DNA from: Clostridia bacterium
Lineage (GTDB): Bacteria; Bacillota; Clostridia; Oscillospirales; CAG-272
Length of the DNA stretch: 8,226 nt
Direction: 5' to 3'
Assembly (NCBI GenBank): GCA_900763885.1
Contig: CAAFLY010000306.1
Coordinates: 1 to 8,226, forward strand
Shown here piece by piece: positions 1 to 6,585 of the stretch. The position numbers were made by a program, and so were the translations under genes. A model generated the notes under the pieces. The model was not told the origin of the DNA. It worked only from the letters and a program-made list of their open reading frames with translations, and searched no databases. How positions within the stretch are numbered: position 1 is the first letter of the stretch; each line of letters opens with the position of its first letter.

Positions 1-56
1 ATTCGTATGGCATTTTGTTTGATGGGAAAATTCATGTTCTTTTTTCCGGATTACCG

Positions 57-85
57 TTGCTTTTTCGTGATCGGTATGGTACACT
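57..85 (+). promoter_or_regulatory. candidate promoter for the DivIVA-like gene
   Basis: A TTGCTT box at 57-62 is followed after 17 bp by TACACT at 80-85, with a TG dinucleotide at 77-78 that makes an extended -10. The -35 is a weak match (3 of 6) and the -10 fair (4 of 6). Transcription would start near 92, about 50 bases before the chosen ATG at 142. This is the best sigma-70-like match in the leader and is read by eye only. Confidence 0.4.
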
Positions 86-141
86 ATAGAAAAGGTAAGG
101 TTTTTTTACCCCATTATGGACACCACAACAGGAGGTATAGT

Positions 142-1278
142 ATGCAGAGCGAAGAACGGTTCCGCAACGCGCTTGGCGGATACAATAAGGAAGATGTCAA
201 TCGCTATATCAAGGAAACGGATCTGGCAAACGCGGCGAGGCTGGATACGCTGCAAAAGCAAATGGATGAACTGTCGGACGGACTGGACAAATCGCACAAA
301 GAAATCGATGATCTGACCGCGGCAAAGGAGGAAACGGCGGCAAAGCTCTCCGACGCCAATGGGCAGATTGCGAAAAAAGATACCGCGATCGCCGAACGGG
401 ACACGACCATCCGGGATCTGCAAAAGCGGTTGGACATCGCGAAAGCCCAGACCGACGCCCAGAACACCGTCATGGAAAAGCTGAAAAAGGAAATCGCCGC
501 GCTGAACGAACGGATCTCGAAATCGGATGTGAAGATCGCGTCTTTGGAAAAGGCAAAGGCGGATGCGGATGCCGAGATCGCAACGGTATCCGCTGCAAAG
601 GACAAGGCGATCGCAGCGTGTGAGGAGGCTGAGAAAGCCGGAAAAGCGTCCGTACAAAGTGCCATTGAAGCGGAGGAAGCCAAATGGAAAAAGGCACTCA
701 CGGACGCGGTTGCCGAGGAAAAGGCACGGGGCGACGCGGAGCTCGAAAAGGTGCGCCGCGAATTTGACACCGGCGAGGAAAGCATTGCGTACAAATTGCG
801 GATGTACGACAAGATCAGCGGACAGATCGGCGATATTCTTTTAAACGCCAATCGGAACGCGGACGATATTTTATCCTCTGCCCGTGAGGAAGCCGATAAG
901 CTACGCTCGGATGCGATGGAGGAGGCGAATCGAATCGGTGAGGAAGCGCAGAGTCAGGCAATGCGGACCCGTTCGGAAACCGAGGAGGAGGCGCGCTATA
1001 TCCGCGATCGTTTGTCCGATACGGCCGGACAGCTTTTGTCAGAGATCAGCGGTGATCTGCATGACAATGTGGACAGCTGTCTGCGGGAGGTGGACACATG
1101 TATTGCCGAAATGCAGTCCGATATGGAAACCATGCTCAACACAATCCGAGCACGATATCGAGAAATGAACGGCCGGATCCTCTATTACCAGAACTGCGTC
1201 ACAGATACCGTTTCGGAGAAGCTCCACGATATGGACGAGAAATATGGCATCCCGCCTCACAAGGAGGACGCACAATGA
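142..1278 (+). CDS. DivIVA-domain coiled-coil protein
   Basis: A 378-residue, highly charged, mostly helical protein, probably a cytoplasmic scaffold tied to the cell pole, division site or envelope. The N-terminus (about residues 5-23: F, then ALGGYNKEDVNRYI) fits the short membrane-targeting segment of DivIVA/GpsB proteins, where an F..GY...EV..Y/F pattern is typical. Residues about 30-220 are heptad-like coiled coil rich in Ala, Lys, Glu and Asp. Residues about 225-300 resemble the DivIVA C-terminal helix (YDKISGQIGDIL followed by repeated EEA/DEA heptads). A further helical tail ends near IPPHKEDAQ. The reading frame is open back to position 7, but ATG 142 is chosen because AGGAGG at 130-135 sits 6 bases ahead and the family N-terminus begins there. 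The stop overlaps an ATG (ATGA, 1275-1278), so translation is likely coupled downstream. The DivIVA label is fairly sure; the cellular role is not known. Confidence 0.8.
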   Translation: MQSEERFRNALGGYNKEDVNRYIKETDLANAARLDTLQKQMDELSDGLDKSHKEIDDLTAAKEETAAKLSDANGQIAKKDTAIAERDTTIRDLQKRLDIAKAQTDAQNTVMEKLKKEIAALNERISKSDVKIASLEKAKADADAEIATVSAAKDKAIAACEEAEKAGKASVQSAIEAEEAKWKKALTDAVAEEKARGDAELEKVRREFDTGEESIAYKLRMYDKISGQIGDILLNANRNADDILSSAREEADKLRSDAMEEANRIGEEAQSQAMRTRSETEEEARYIRDRLSDTAGQLLSEISGDLHDNVDSCLREVDTCIAEMQSDMETMLNTIRARYREMNGRILYYQNCVTDTVSEKLHDMDEKYGIPPHKEDAQ

Positions 1279-1301
1279 CCGTGGTGATCTGTCGTGGATG
1301 A
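1275..1301 (+). CDS. possible 8-codon leader peptide ahead of the XRE gene
   Basis: The strong ribosome site AAGGAGG at 1261-1267 points at ATG 1275, which overlaps the previous stop as ATGA. That frame encodes only MTVVICRG before TGA at 1299-1301. The XRE regulator lies in another frame and starts inside or just after this mini-frame (GTG 1294 or ATG 1306). It may therefore be a coupling leader. It may also be the remnant, or sequencing artefact, of a one-base change: removing one G near 1296-1297 would fuse it to the regulator. No homology can be claimed for eight residues. Confidence 0.3.
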   Translation: MTVVICRG

Positions 1302-2181
1302 GAGCATGGTAAAGGTCGGACAACGGATTCGGGAGCTCAGACTGCGGCGTGGACTCACCCAAAAAGCCCTTGCCGGAGAGCAGATGACCCGGAACATGCT
1401 CAGTCTGATCGAGAATGGTCTTGCCTCGCCGTCGATTGCGAACATACGGTATATCTCCGGGCAGCTGGGCGTACCGATGGGCTACTTTTTCGCGGAAAGC
1501 AATGAAGAAGAAGGCAAATACTGGAAAATGACCATGATCGGCACGCTGCGTGGTGAGTATGCGGCTGGGAAACTGCGGGAATGTGTCGCCGCGCTGCAAT
1601 CCCTGCCGTCCGCCGCCATGGACGATGAAACCGCGCTGCTGGGTGCCAAGGTCTATTTCCAGCTTGCCATGCGTGGTGCGTCCGGATACGAAATGCGCAG
1701 TGCCCTAGGGTATTTGCGTACCGCAGCGGAATATTTGCAAAAAACGGTATATGCCGGAGAGGATTTGCGGCGCGCGGTGGTGTATTACCGGGATCTGCTG
1801 CAGGTGCTGTCCGTGATGGGGGATGTTCCGGAGCGACTTTGTGATCTGCACAGTGCCGGAATGTATGTGCCGCTCGATATGCTTCTGTATTTCCAAGCGA
1901 TCCGTACAAAATCCGGCGGACATAGCGCGGCGCAGAAGGAACAGCTCTGGCGCGATACGATCCGTGAGCCATACTACATCCGGCATCTGCAAGCCATTGC
2001 CGCGGATGGGAACGATCTTCCCGCCTTGCGAAACCTGCTCAACGATCCGGCACTTCCCTTTCCGATGCGTTCACGGTTATACAGTGATGCGGAGGATGCT
2101 GCCAATCGCGCTGGTGACTACAAAATGGCGTACACGGCGGCACGGAAAAAGCTGGAGCTTGTAGAGCTGGCCAAGAAATAA
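1294..2181 (+). CDS. XRE-family HTH regulator with TPR-like C-terminal region
   Basis: A 295-residue cytoplasmic DNA-binding regulator. Residues about 8-66 form an XRE/Cro-C1 helix-turn-helix: VGQRIRELRLRRGLTQKALA, then a recognition segment around MTRNMLSLIENG, then the IRYISGQLGVPMGYFF close typical of this domain. Residues about 75-290 are helical with pairs of helices resembling TPR repeats (for example 86-130 and 255-290), as in Firmicute XRE-TPR regulators that may sense a peptide or partner protein. The start is uncertain. GTG 1294 is preceded by GGTGATC (1283-1289), which can pair with the extended anti-Shine-Dalgarno region at sensible spacing. ATG 1306 is the alternative and would remove only four residues. 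The gene closely follows the DivIVA-like gene and is probably cotranscribed with it. Target genes are unknown; autoregulation or control of the convergent operon would be guesses. Confidence 0.88.
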   Translation: MDESMVKVGQRIRELRLRRGLTQKALAGEQMTRNMLSLIENGLASPSIANIRYISGQLGVPMGYFFAESNEEEGKYWKMTMIGTLRGEYAAGKLRECVAALQSLPSAAMDDETALLGAKVYFQLAMRGASGYEMRSALGYLRTAAEYLQKTVYAGEDLRRAVVYYRDLLQVLSVMGDVPERLCDLHSAGMYVPLDMLLYFQAIRTKSGGHSAAQKEQLWRDTIREPYYIRHLQAIAADGNDLPALRNLLNDPALPFPMRSRLYSDAEDAANRAGDYKMAYTAARKKLELVELAKK

Positions 2182-2182
2182 C

Positions 2183-2276
2183 AAAAAACAGGAATCCGTA
2201 TGCGATGGTTCCGCTTTTCATACAGACGATATATACGTCTGTGCGGTCCCCATCTCATGGGATCCCTGTTTTATTT
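2183..2276. terminator. bidirectional terminator between convergent transcription units
   Basis: A long imperfect hairpin fills most of the 99-bp gap between two convergent stop codons. The outer arms are around AACAGGAATCC (2187-2197) and GGATCCCTGTT (2259-2270). The middle arms pair around GATGGTTCCGC with GCGGTCCCCATC. The innermost stem is a perfect ACAGACG (2222-2228) with CGTCTGT (2236-2242) closing a 7-nt AT loop. A T-rich run follows on the plus strand (2269-2276), and on the minus strand the complement of A6 at 2183-2188 gives T6. This is the form of a two-way intrinsic terminator. Confidence 0.8.
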
Positions 2277-2280
2277 GGCT

Positions 2281-3054
2281 TTATTTCGGCTCGGATTCTG
2301 TCAACTCTTCCGCATCGTCCATCTGGGGCAGGTCTATATCCGTATCCTCCGGCACATACGGCTCCGTATCTTTGAACAGAAACAGCTCCGCAAACGCCTT
2401 TTTCCCCTGTGGCAAATGCGGTGCGAATCGATACCCGCCCTCCCGTCTGCTCAGCGAAATGAGAGAGAAATCCGTATTGCGGATCGCTTTGGCGTTGAGA
2501 TTGCCGATCTGCGCACTGACCGTGTTGGTGCTGAAGGTATGCTTTCGCGGGAACACATATTTCCAGATATGGCGCGCCGGGACATACCATTCCGGATCTA
2601 CCATCTGGGCATAGGCGAGATACCGAAGGACTTCGCATTCCCGTTTGGAGAGATAAAGCGGCATATTCCGAAAAAACGCCCCGACCGAGGTCAGATAGAT
2701 GCCGTTTGGCAGAAAACAGCCGACATTGCCGTCGCGCACCATTCCAAGTCGTTGGAGCGATCGCTCAACCTCCGCACGGATATACGACAATAGCGCGTCG
2801 TACTCCGCAATCTGCAAAACACAGAGCGCGTGATGGACCAGTCCGCCGCCATAAACGACAATCGGGACATCCTCATAACAGATCATGCAGCGGATTTCAT
2901 CCACGGCGTCCGCGAAGGTGACGATGAAAAGCGCCGGCAGCAGATTCCGCCCGTTTGTGATGGAAGTGAACGCTGCGGGAATGTGCATATCGATTATGGC
3001 ATCCCGCAGTCGTTCCGCTCTGGTAGAAATCGCTCTATCGAGTATCAGGACCAT
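2281..3054 (-). CDS. orphan winged-helix (OmpR/PhoB-type) regulator with degenerate receiver-like N-terminus
   Basis: A 257-residue probable transcription regulator. Residues about 131-212 match the OmpR/PhoB C-terminal winged helix: LYLSKRECEVLRYLA at the first helices, a recognition-helix region around TFSTNTVSAQIGNLNAKA, and the closing GGYRF wing. Residues 1-100 could be a receiver-like fold (strand MVLILD, strand LFIVTF near 42-47, strand VPIVVYG near 63-69), but no phospho-acceptor Asp in a D-x-L/P-x-x-x-G context and no clear conserved Lys are visible. Phosphorylation by a kinase is therefore unlikely. The tail from about 228 is acidic. ATG 3054 is preceded by AGGGG at a spacing of about 10. 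It is the last gene of the decarboxylase operon, 29 bp after oadA with no terminator between, so it is probably cotranscribed and may regulate this operon. No histidine kinase is present in the window. The winged helix is confident; the receiver fold is inference. Confidence 0.78.
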   Translation of the reverse strand: MVLILDRAISTRAERLRDAIIDMHIPAAFTSITNGRNLLPALFIVTFADAVDEIRCMICYEDVPIVVYGGGLVHHALCVLQIAEYDALLSYIRAEVERSLQRLGMVRDGNVGCFLPNGIYLTSVGAFFRNMPLYLSKRECEVLRYLAYAQMVDPEWYVPARHIWKYVFPRKHTFSTNTVSAQIGNLNAKAIRNTDFSLISLSRREGGYRFAPHLPQGKKAFAELFLFKDTEPYVPEDTDIDLPQMDDAEELTESEPK

Positions 3055-3083
3055 GGCATTTCGCCCCTACACTGCCCTCTGTA

Positions 3084-4481
3084 TCAGACGGAGTGTATCT
3101 GCAGTGCCGCGTCGCCGTGTTCGCCGTCCAGATTGTATTCCTTTGCCTTGCGGTATTCAAAGAACTTCATGGCGACCTGTTCAAAGAGCGCGTAGGACAG
3201 CACGTCCTCATCCTGCTCCATGTACGGCTGGATCTTTTCACGCAGAGAAGCAAGCTCCGGCTTGAGCGCGTCGGCAGGACGGTTCGTGATGGGCTTTTCG
3301 TCGCCGATGATCTTCTTGCGGAATTCCGGCTTGATCTCGACCGGAGTCTTGCCGTATTCACCGCGCACCAGACCTTTGAATTCCTTCGACACCATCTTAT
3401 ACCGTTCGCCGGCGATAACGTTGAGAACAGCCTGCGTACCGACGATCTGAGAGGTCGGGGTAACAAGCGGCGGGTATCCTGCATCCTCACGCACGCGCGG
3501 CACCTCCTCCAGCACCTCGTTCAGCTTTTCGCTCTTACCCTGCTGCTTGAGCTGAGAAACGAGGTTCGACAGCATTCCGCCCGGTACCTGATAAAGGAGA
3601 CAGTTTACGTCAACCTTCAAGACCTTCGGATCGAGCAGACCGGACGCGAGGTATTTTTCCCGCAGCGGTGTGAAATACTTGCAGACCTTATCAAGCTTCG
3701 CGAGATCCAGTCCGGTGTCGTATTCCGTTCCCTGCAGCGTTGCGACGATGGATTCTGTCGGCGGCTGCGATGTACCCATGGCAAGCGGGGAGATGGCGGT
3801 ATCCACGATGTCCACACCGGCTTCTACAGCTTTGAGGACTGTCATGGACGCAAGGCCTGTCGTGTAGTGGGTATGCAGCTGGATCGGCACCTTGACCGTG
3901 GATTTCAACGCAGTGATGAGCTCATATGCGGCATACGGGGTGAGCAGCCCGGACATATCCTTGACACAGATGGAATCCGCGCCCATCTCCTCCAGCTCCT
4001 TCGCGTATTTGCAGAAGGATTCGTTTGAGTGGACAGGGCTGATCGTATAGCTGATGGCAGCCTGTACGTGACCGCCTTCTTTCTTTGTCGCGTTGATGGC
4101 AGTTTTCAGGTTGCGCGCATCGTTCAGCGCATCGAAGATCCGGATGATGTCGATGCCGTTCGCGATGGACTTCTGGACGAAATACTCGACCACATCGTCC
4201 GCATAATGGCGGTATCCAAGAATGTTCTGTCCGCGGAAAAGCATCTGGAGCTTGGTGTTCTTCACAGCCGCACGAATTTTGCGGAGTCTTTCCCACGGAT
4301 CCTCATTTAAGAAGCGGAGGCAGGAGTCAAACGTCGCGCCGCCCCATGCTTCCAGGGAATGGTAGCCAACAGCGTCGAGATCGGCGAGGATCGGCAGCAT
4401 TTCCGCGGTCGTCATACGGGTCGCGATGAGAGACTGGTGCGCGTCCCGGAGAACGGTTTCTGTAATCTTTACTTTAGCCAT
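3084..4481 (-). CDS. oadA: oxaloacetate decarboxylase alpha / transcarboxylase 5S-type carboxyltransferase, no biotin domain
   Basis: Cytoplasmic carboxyltransferase that moves CO2 from oxaloacetate to biotin, releasing pyruvate (or the reverse in transcarboxylase). The 465 residues contain an HMGL-like TIM barrel followed by the conserved PYC/OADA domain (about 290-440). Visible active-site features are LRDAHQS (metal ligand D13), FRGQN (83-86), the catalytic Lys in VKDMSG (K174), metal ligands H203 and H205 in HTH, and GTSQPP (236-241), whose Thr is the conserved carboxyl-transfer residue. Classical OadA is near 590 residues with a C-terminal biotinyl domain. This one stops after the PYC/OADA domain, so it must use the separate carrier encoded at 5779-6165. 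The frame opens at TTG 4502, but ATG 4481 is chosen because AAAGGA (4494-4499) precedes it and family members begin MAKVKITETVLRDAHQ. It lies 24 bp after the pump gene. The 5S subunit of methylmalonyl-CoA:pyruvate transcarboxylase is the main alternative role. Confidence 0.95.
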   Translation of the reverse strand: MAKVKITETVLRDAHQSLIATRMTTAEMLPILADLDAVGYHSLEAWGGATFDSCLRFLNEDPWERLRKIRAAVKNTKLQMLFRGQNILGYRHYADDVVEYFVQKSIANGIDIIRIFDALNDARNLKTAINATKKEGGHVQAAISYTISPVHSNESFCKYAKELEEMGADSICVKDMSGLLTPYAAYELITALKSTVKVPIQLHTHYTTGLASMTVLKAVEAGVDIVDTAISPLAMGTSQPPTESIVATLQGTEYDTGLDLAKLDKVCKYFTPLREKYLASGLLDPKVLKVDVNCLLYQVPGGMLSNLVSQLKQQGKSEKLNEVLEEVPRVREDAGYPPLVTPTSQIVGTQAVLNVIAGERYKMVSKEFKGLVRGEYGKTPVEIKPEFRKKIIGDEKPITNRPADALKPELASLREKIQPYMEQDEDVLSYALFEQVAMKFFEYRKAKEYNLDGEHGDAALQIHSV

Positions 4482-4505
4482 CGTAATATCGTATCCTTTC
4501 AAATA

Positions 4506-5705
4506 TTATGCGAATCGGGACAGGAATACACCTGCCGCCACTGCGGAACCGATAACACCGGCAACGTTCGGACCCATGGCGTGCATGAGCAGGAAGTTTG
4601 CCGGGTCATCCTTCTGACCAACGACCTGCGAAACACGGGCTGCCATCGGTACGGCAGAAACACCCGCGGAACCAATGAGCGGATTGATCTTGCCCTTGGT
4701 CGCCCAACACATGATCTTGCCGCCGAGAAGTCCGCCGACGGTGGAGAGACAGAACGCACAGAGTCCAAGGAAGATGATCTTCACAGTGCTGAATGCGAGG
4801 AAGTTGTCCGCGTTCGCTGTGGCACCGACCGATACGCCGAGGAAGATCGTGACAATGTTCATCAGCTCATTCTGGGCGGTCTTGGAGATTCTTTCCGTTA
4901 CGCCGCTGACATTGAGAAGGTTGCCGAACATCAAAAAGCCGACAAGGGGCGCTGCGTCCGGTACGATCAGGCAAACAACACCGGTTACGATGATTGGGAA
5001 CAGCACCTTTTCGGTTTTCGTCACGGTACGGAGCGTGGTCATGCGGATTTTGCGTTCCTTTTCCGTGGTGAGCAGCTTCATAAACGGCGGCTGAATGATC
5101 GGGATCAGAGCCATATAGCTATATGCAGCAATGGCAATCGCGCCGAGCAGCTCAGGTGCCAGGATTTTGGTGACAAGGATTGCGGTAGGACCGTCCGCGC
5201 CGCCGATGATACCGATCGCGGAAGCCTGTTCCGGTGTGAAGCCGAGGAAAATCGCTCCGATGAAGGCGGCAAACACGCCAAACTGCGCAGCGGCGCCGAG
5301 CAGAAGGGATTTCGGATTGGCGATCAGCGCGGAGAAGTCCGTCATGGCGCCGACGCCAAGAAAGATCAGCGACGGATAAATACCGAGCTTTACGCCGAGA
5401 TAGAGAAAGTCCAGTAGGCTGCCGTATTCAACGATGTATTGAATATTGATCGGCGATCCGTCCTCGTGGATAAAATAGTCCATGTGGAACAGATTCGCGC
5501 CTGGCAGATTGGCAAGCAGCATACCGAAAGCGATTGGCAGAAGCAGCAGCGGCTCAAACTTCTTGACGACGGCGAGATAGAACAGCACGCCGATGATCAC
5601 ATACATGGCTAACGTTTTGCCAAGAAGCACCGGGTCTGCCAACAGCTTCGGAAAACCGGTTGAATTATAAAAATCAGTAAAAAAACTCAATTTCGTACAC
5701 TCCAT
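4506..5705 (-). CDS. oadB: sodium-translocating decarboxylase beta subunit (OadB/MmdB/GcdB family)
   Basis: Integral membrane pump that decarboxylates carboxybiotin and exports Na+. It has 399 residues in about nine to eleven hydrophobic segments, starting near 30-46 and 54-68. Residues reported as essential in Klebsiella OadB (D203, Y229, N373, G377, S382, R389, from memory) appear here at D171 (GGADGPT), Y197, N341, G345, S350 and R357. All six are shifted by exactly 32, so coupling looks intact. The start is unsettled. ATG 5705 is used, but AGGA touches it directly. TTG 5690 has GGAG at 9-nt spacing and would drop five residues. TTG 5732 lies inside a stem-loop and is unlikely. The family does not reveal whether the donor is oxaloacetate, methylmalonyl-CoA, malonate or glutaconyl-CoA; the adjacent oadA favours oxaloacetate. 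A 73-bp gap separates it from the biotin carrier gene. Confidence 0.95.
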   Translation of the reverse strand: MECTKLSFFTDFYNSTGFPKLLADPVLLGKTLAMYVIIGVLFYLAVVKKFEPLLLLPIAFGMLLANLPGANLFHMDYFIHEDGSPINIQYIVEYGSLLDFLYLGVKLGIYPSLIFLGVGAMTDFSALIANPKSLLLGAAAQFGVFAAFIGAIFLGFTPEQASAIGIIGGADGPTAILVTKILAPELLGAIAIAAYSYMALIPIIQPPFMKLLTTEKERKIRMTTLRTVTKTEKVLFPIIVTGVVCLIVPDAAPLVGFLMFGNLLNVSGVTERISKTAQNELMNIVTIFLGVSVGATANADNFLAFSTVKIIFLGLCAFCLSTVGGLLGGKIMCWATKGKINPLIGSAGVSAVPMAARVSQVVGQKDDPANFLLMHAMGPNVAGVIGSAVAAGVFLSRFA

Positions 5706-5725
5706 TCCTGCAATTTGCGATGTAC

Positions 5726-5746
5726 GATGCAATTTTCGGTTGCATC
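5726..5746 (-). promoter_or_regulatory. stem-loop in the gap between the biotin carrier and pump genes
   Basis: A perfect inverted repeat, GATGCAA (5726-5732) and TTGCATC (5740-5746), encloses a 7-nt loop. It lies in the largest gap inside the operon, about 20 nt ahead of the pump start. No T run follows on the minus strand, so it is not a normal terminator. It could set mRNA stability, processing or relative expression of the soluble and membrane subunits. Function is inferred from position only. Confidence 0.45.
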
Positions 5747-5778
5747 ACGCGGTTTTCGCTACCCAATTCAAGGAGCTC

Positions 5779-6165
5779 TTAACCGAGCGTTACAATCGCG
5801 TCGCCGGTGTTCACACTGCTTCCCTGCGGTGCGTTGACGGCGGTTACGGTGCCTTCCTCCGCTGCGAAGATTTCGTTTTCCATCTTCATAGCTTCAAGGA
5901 TGCAGACGAGGTCGTTCTTTTTCACCGCGTCGCCAACCTTGACGTTCATCTTCAGAATGGTACCCGGCATCGGTGCGGCTACGGTCTTGGCGCCGGCGGC
6001 GGGTTTGCTCACAGCGGGCTTGGCAGCAGGAGCGGGTGCAGCTTTCGGTGCTGCAGGAGCTGCCATCGGGGCTGCCTGCGGTGCAGGGGACGCGGCGACT
6101 TCTCCGGCTTCTTCCACGACCACCTCGTAGGTCATGCCGTTTACGGTAACATTATATTTTTTCAT
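5779..6165 (-). CDS. biotin carboxyl carrier subunit (MmdC/GcdC/1.3S type)
   Basis: A 128-residue mobile carrier that shuttles carboxybiotin between the carboxyltransferase and the membrane pump. Residues 1-20 form a short strand-rich N-terminal segment (MKKYNVTVNGMTYEVVVEE). Residues about 24-60 are a flexible Ala/Pro/Lys linker. Residues about 61-128 are the biotinyl domain, with the target lysine K94 in EAMKMEN (91-97) and the matching PMPGTI turn upstream. Length and layout fit the free carriers of methylmalonyl-CoA and glutaconyl-CoA decarboxylases and the 1.3S transcarboxylase subunit. ATG 6165 has GGAGG 9 bases upstream. It is the only biotin domain in the window, so both carboxyltransferases presumably share it. 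A biotin ligase must be encoded elsewhere. Confidence 0.95.
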   Translation of the reverse strand: MKKYNVTVNGMTYEVVVEEAGEVAASPAPQAAPMAAPAAPKAAPAPAAKPAVSKPAAGAKTVAAPMPGTILKMNVKVGDAVKKNDLVCILEAMKMENEIFAAEEGTVTAVNAPQGSSVNTGDAIVTLG

Positions 6166-6188
6166 GAGAATTATCCTCCATCATTCAA

Positions 6189-6563
6189 TTACTGATTGTC
6201 GTTGCCCATCCAACCGCCGGCACTCTTTTTCTGGCGGAAGGAAACCACACGGAACGCGGTGTTGGCAGATCCGTTTTCGCTGCGATATGCTTCAATGGCG
6301 GCAGTGATCGCGGCGACCAGCGCACCATCGTCCGACGCGGCAGCCGCCTCCGGCTCACTGACCGGCTCTGCGGTCTGCACGTTCTCCGTTTTTTGCTCCG
6401 CCGCCTTTTTCCCGGTGCCGGAGAAAACCTTACCGAAGATGGCGAGGATTCCCCAAAGGATGATAAGCACCATAAATACGGTACCTAAGCCCCGCAGGAG
6501 AATCTCACCGGACAGCGAAAACTTTTCACCGAGCGTCAGCGCTTCCAGATACAGGTTTGTCAT
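6189..6563 (-). CDS. OadG/MmdD-type small membrane subunit of the sodium pump
   Basis: A 124-residue protein with one transmembrane helix at about residues 22-46, a charged Ala/Glu-rich linker (about 50-80), and a short helical C-terminal region (GALVAAITAAIEAYRSEN, then FRVVSFR and a late Trp). This layout fits the gamma/delta subunits (OadG, MmdD), which hold the carboxyltransferase and biotin carrier on the membrane pump. The sequence family is weakly conserved, so the call leans on topology, the AFRV-S-R...W tail and position between the MmdA-like and biotin carrier genes. ATG 6563 has GGAGGG about 7 bases upstream. The tail ends in NDNQ instead of the more usual Gly-Arg ending. It lies 22 bp after the MmdA-like gene and 23 bp before the carrier gene. 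Confidence 0.8.
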   Translation of the reverse strand: MTNLYLEALTLGEKFSLSGEILLRGLGTVFMVLIILWGILAIFGKVFSGTGKKAAEQKTENVQTAEPVSEPEAAAASDDGALVAAITAAIEAYRSENGSANTAFRVVSFRQKKSAGGWMGNDNQ

Positions 6564-6585
6564 TGTTTCGCCCTCCTACTCTCGC

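Noticed and set aside
94..110. GGTAA...TTACC inverted repeat in the leader of the first gene
   Set aside because: Only a 5-bp stem next to a T run; too weak to call an attenuator or riboswitch.
7..141. N-terminal extension of the DivIVA-like protein from ATG 7
   Set aside because: The extra residues are Phe- and His-rich and unlike the family; the promoter-like boxes and AGGAGG at 130-135 lie within this stretch, favouring ATG 142.
2200..2793. 197-codon plus-strand frame beginning in the terminator
   Set aside because: It starts inside the hairpin, has no ribosome site and is antisense to the winged-helix regulator.
3093..4028. 311-codon plus-strand open frame opposite oadA
   Set aside because: Fully antisense to an enzyme gene with intact catalytic motifs; no start signal or domain pattern.
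4359..5417. 352-codon plus-strand open frame opposite oadB and the start of oadA
   Set aside because: The product is Arg/Asp/His-rich with no family pattern and crosses the gap between two real genes; it is an antisense shadow.
5986..6096. Low-complexity GC-rich stretch that looks like a DNA repeat
   Set aside because: It encodes the Ala/Pro linker of the biotin carrier; the repetition is explained by protein composition.
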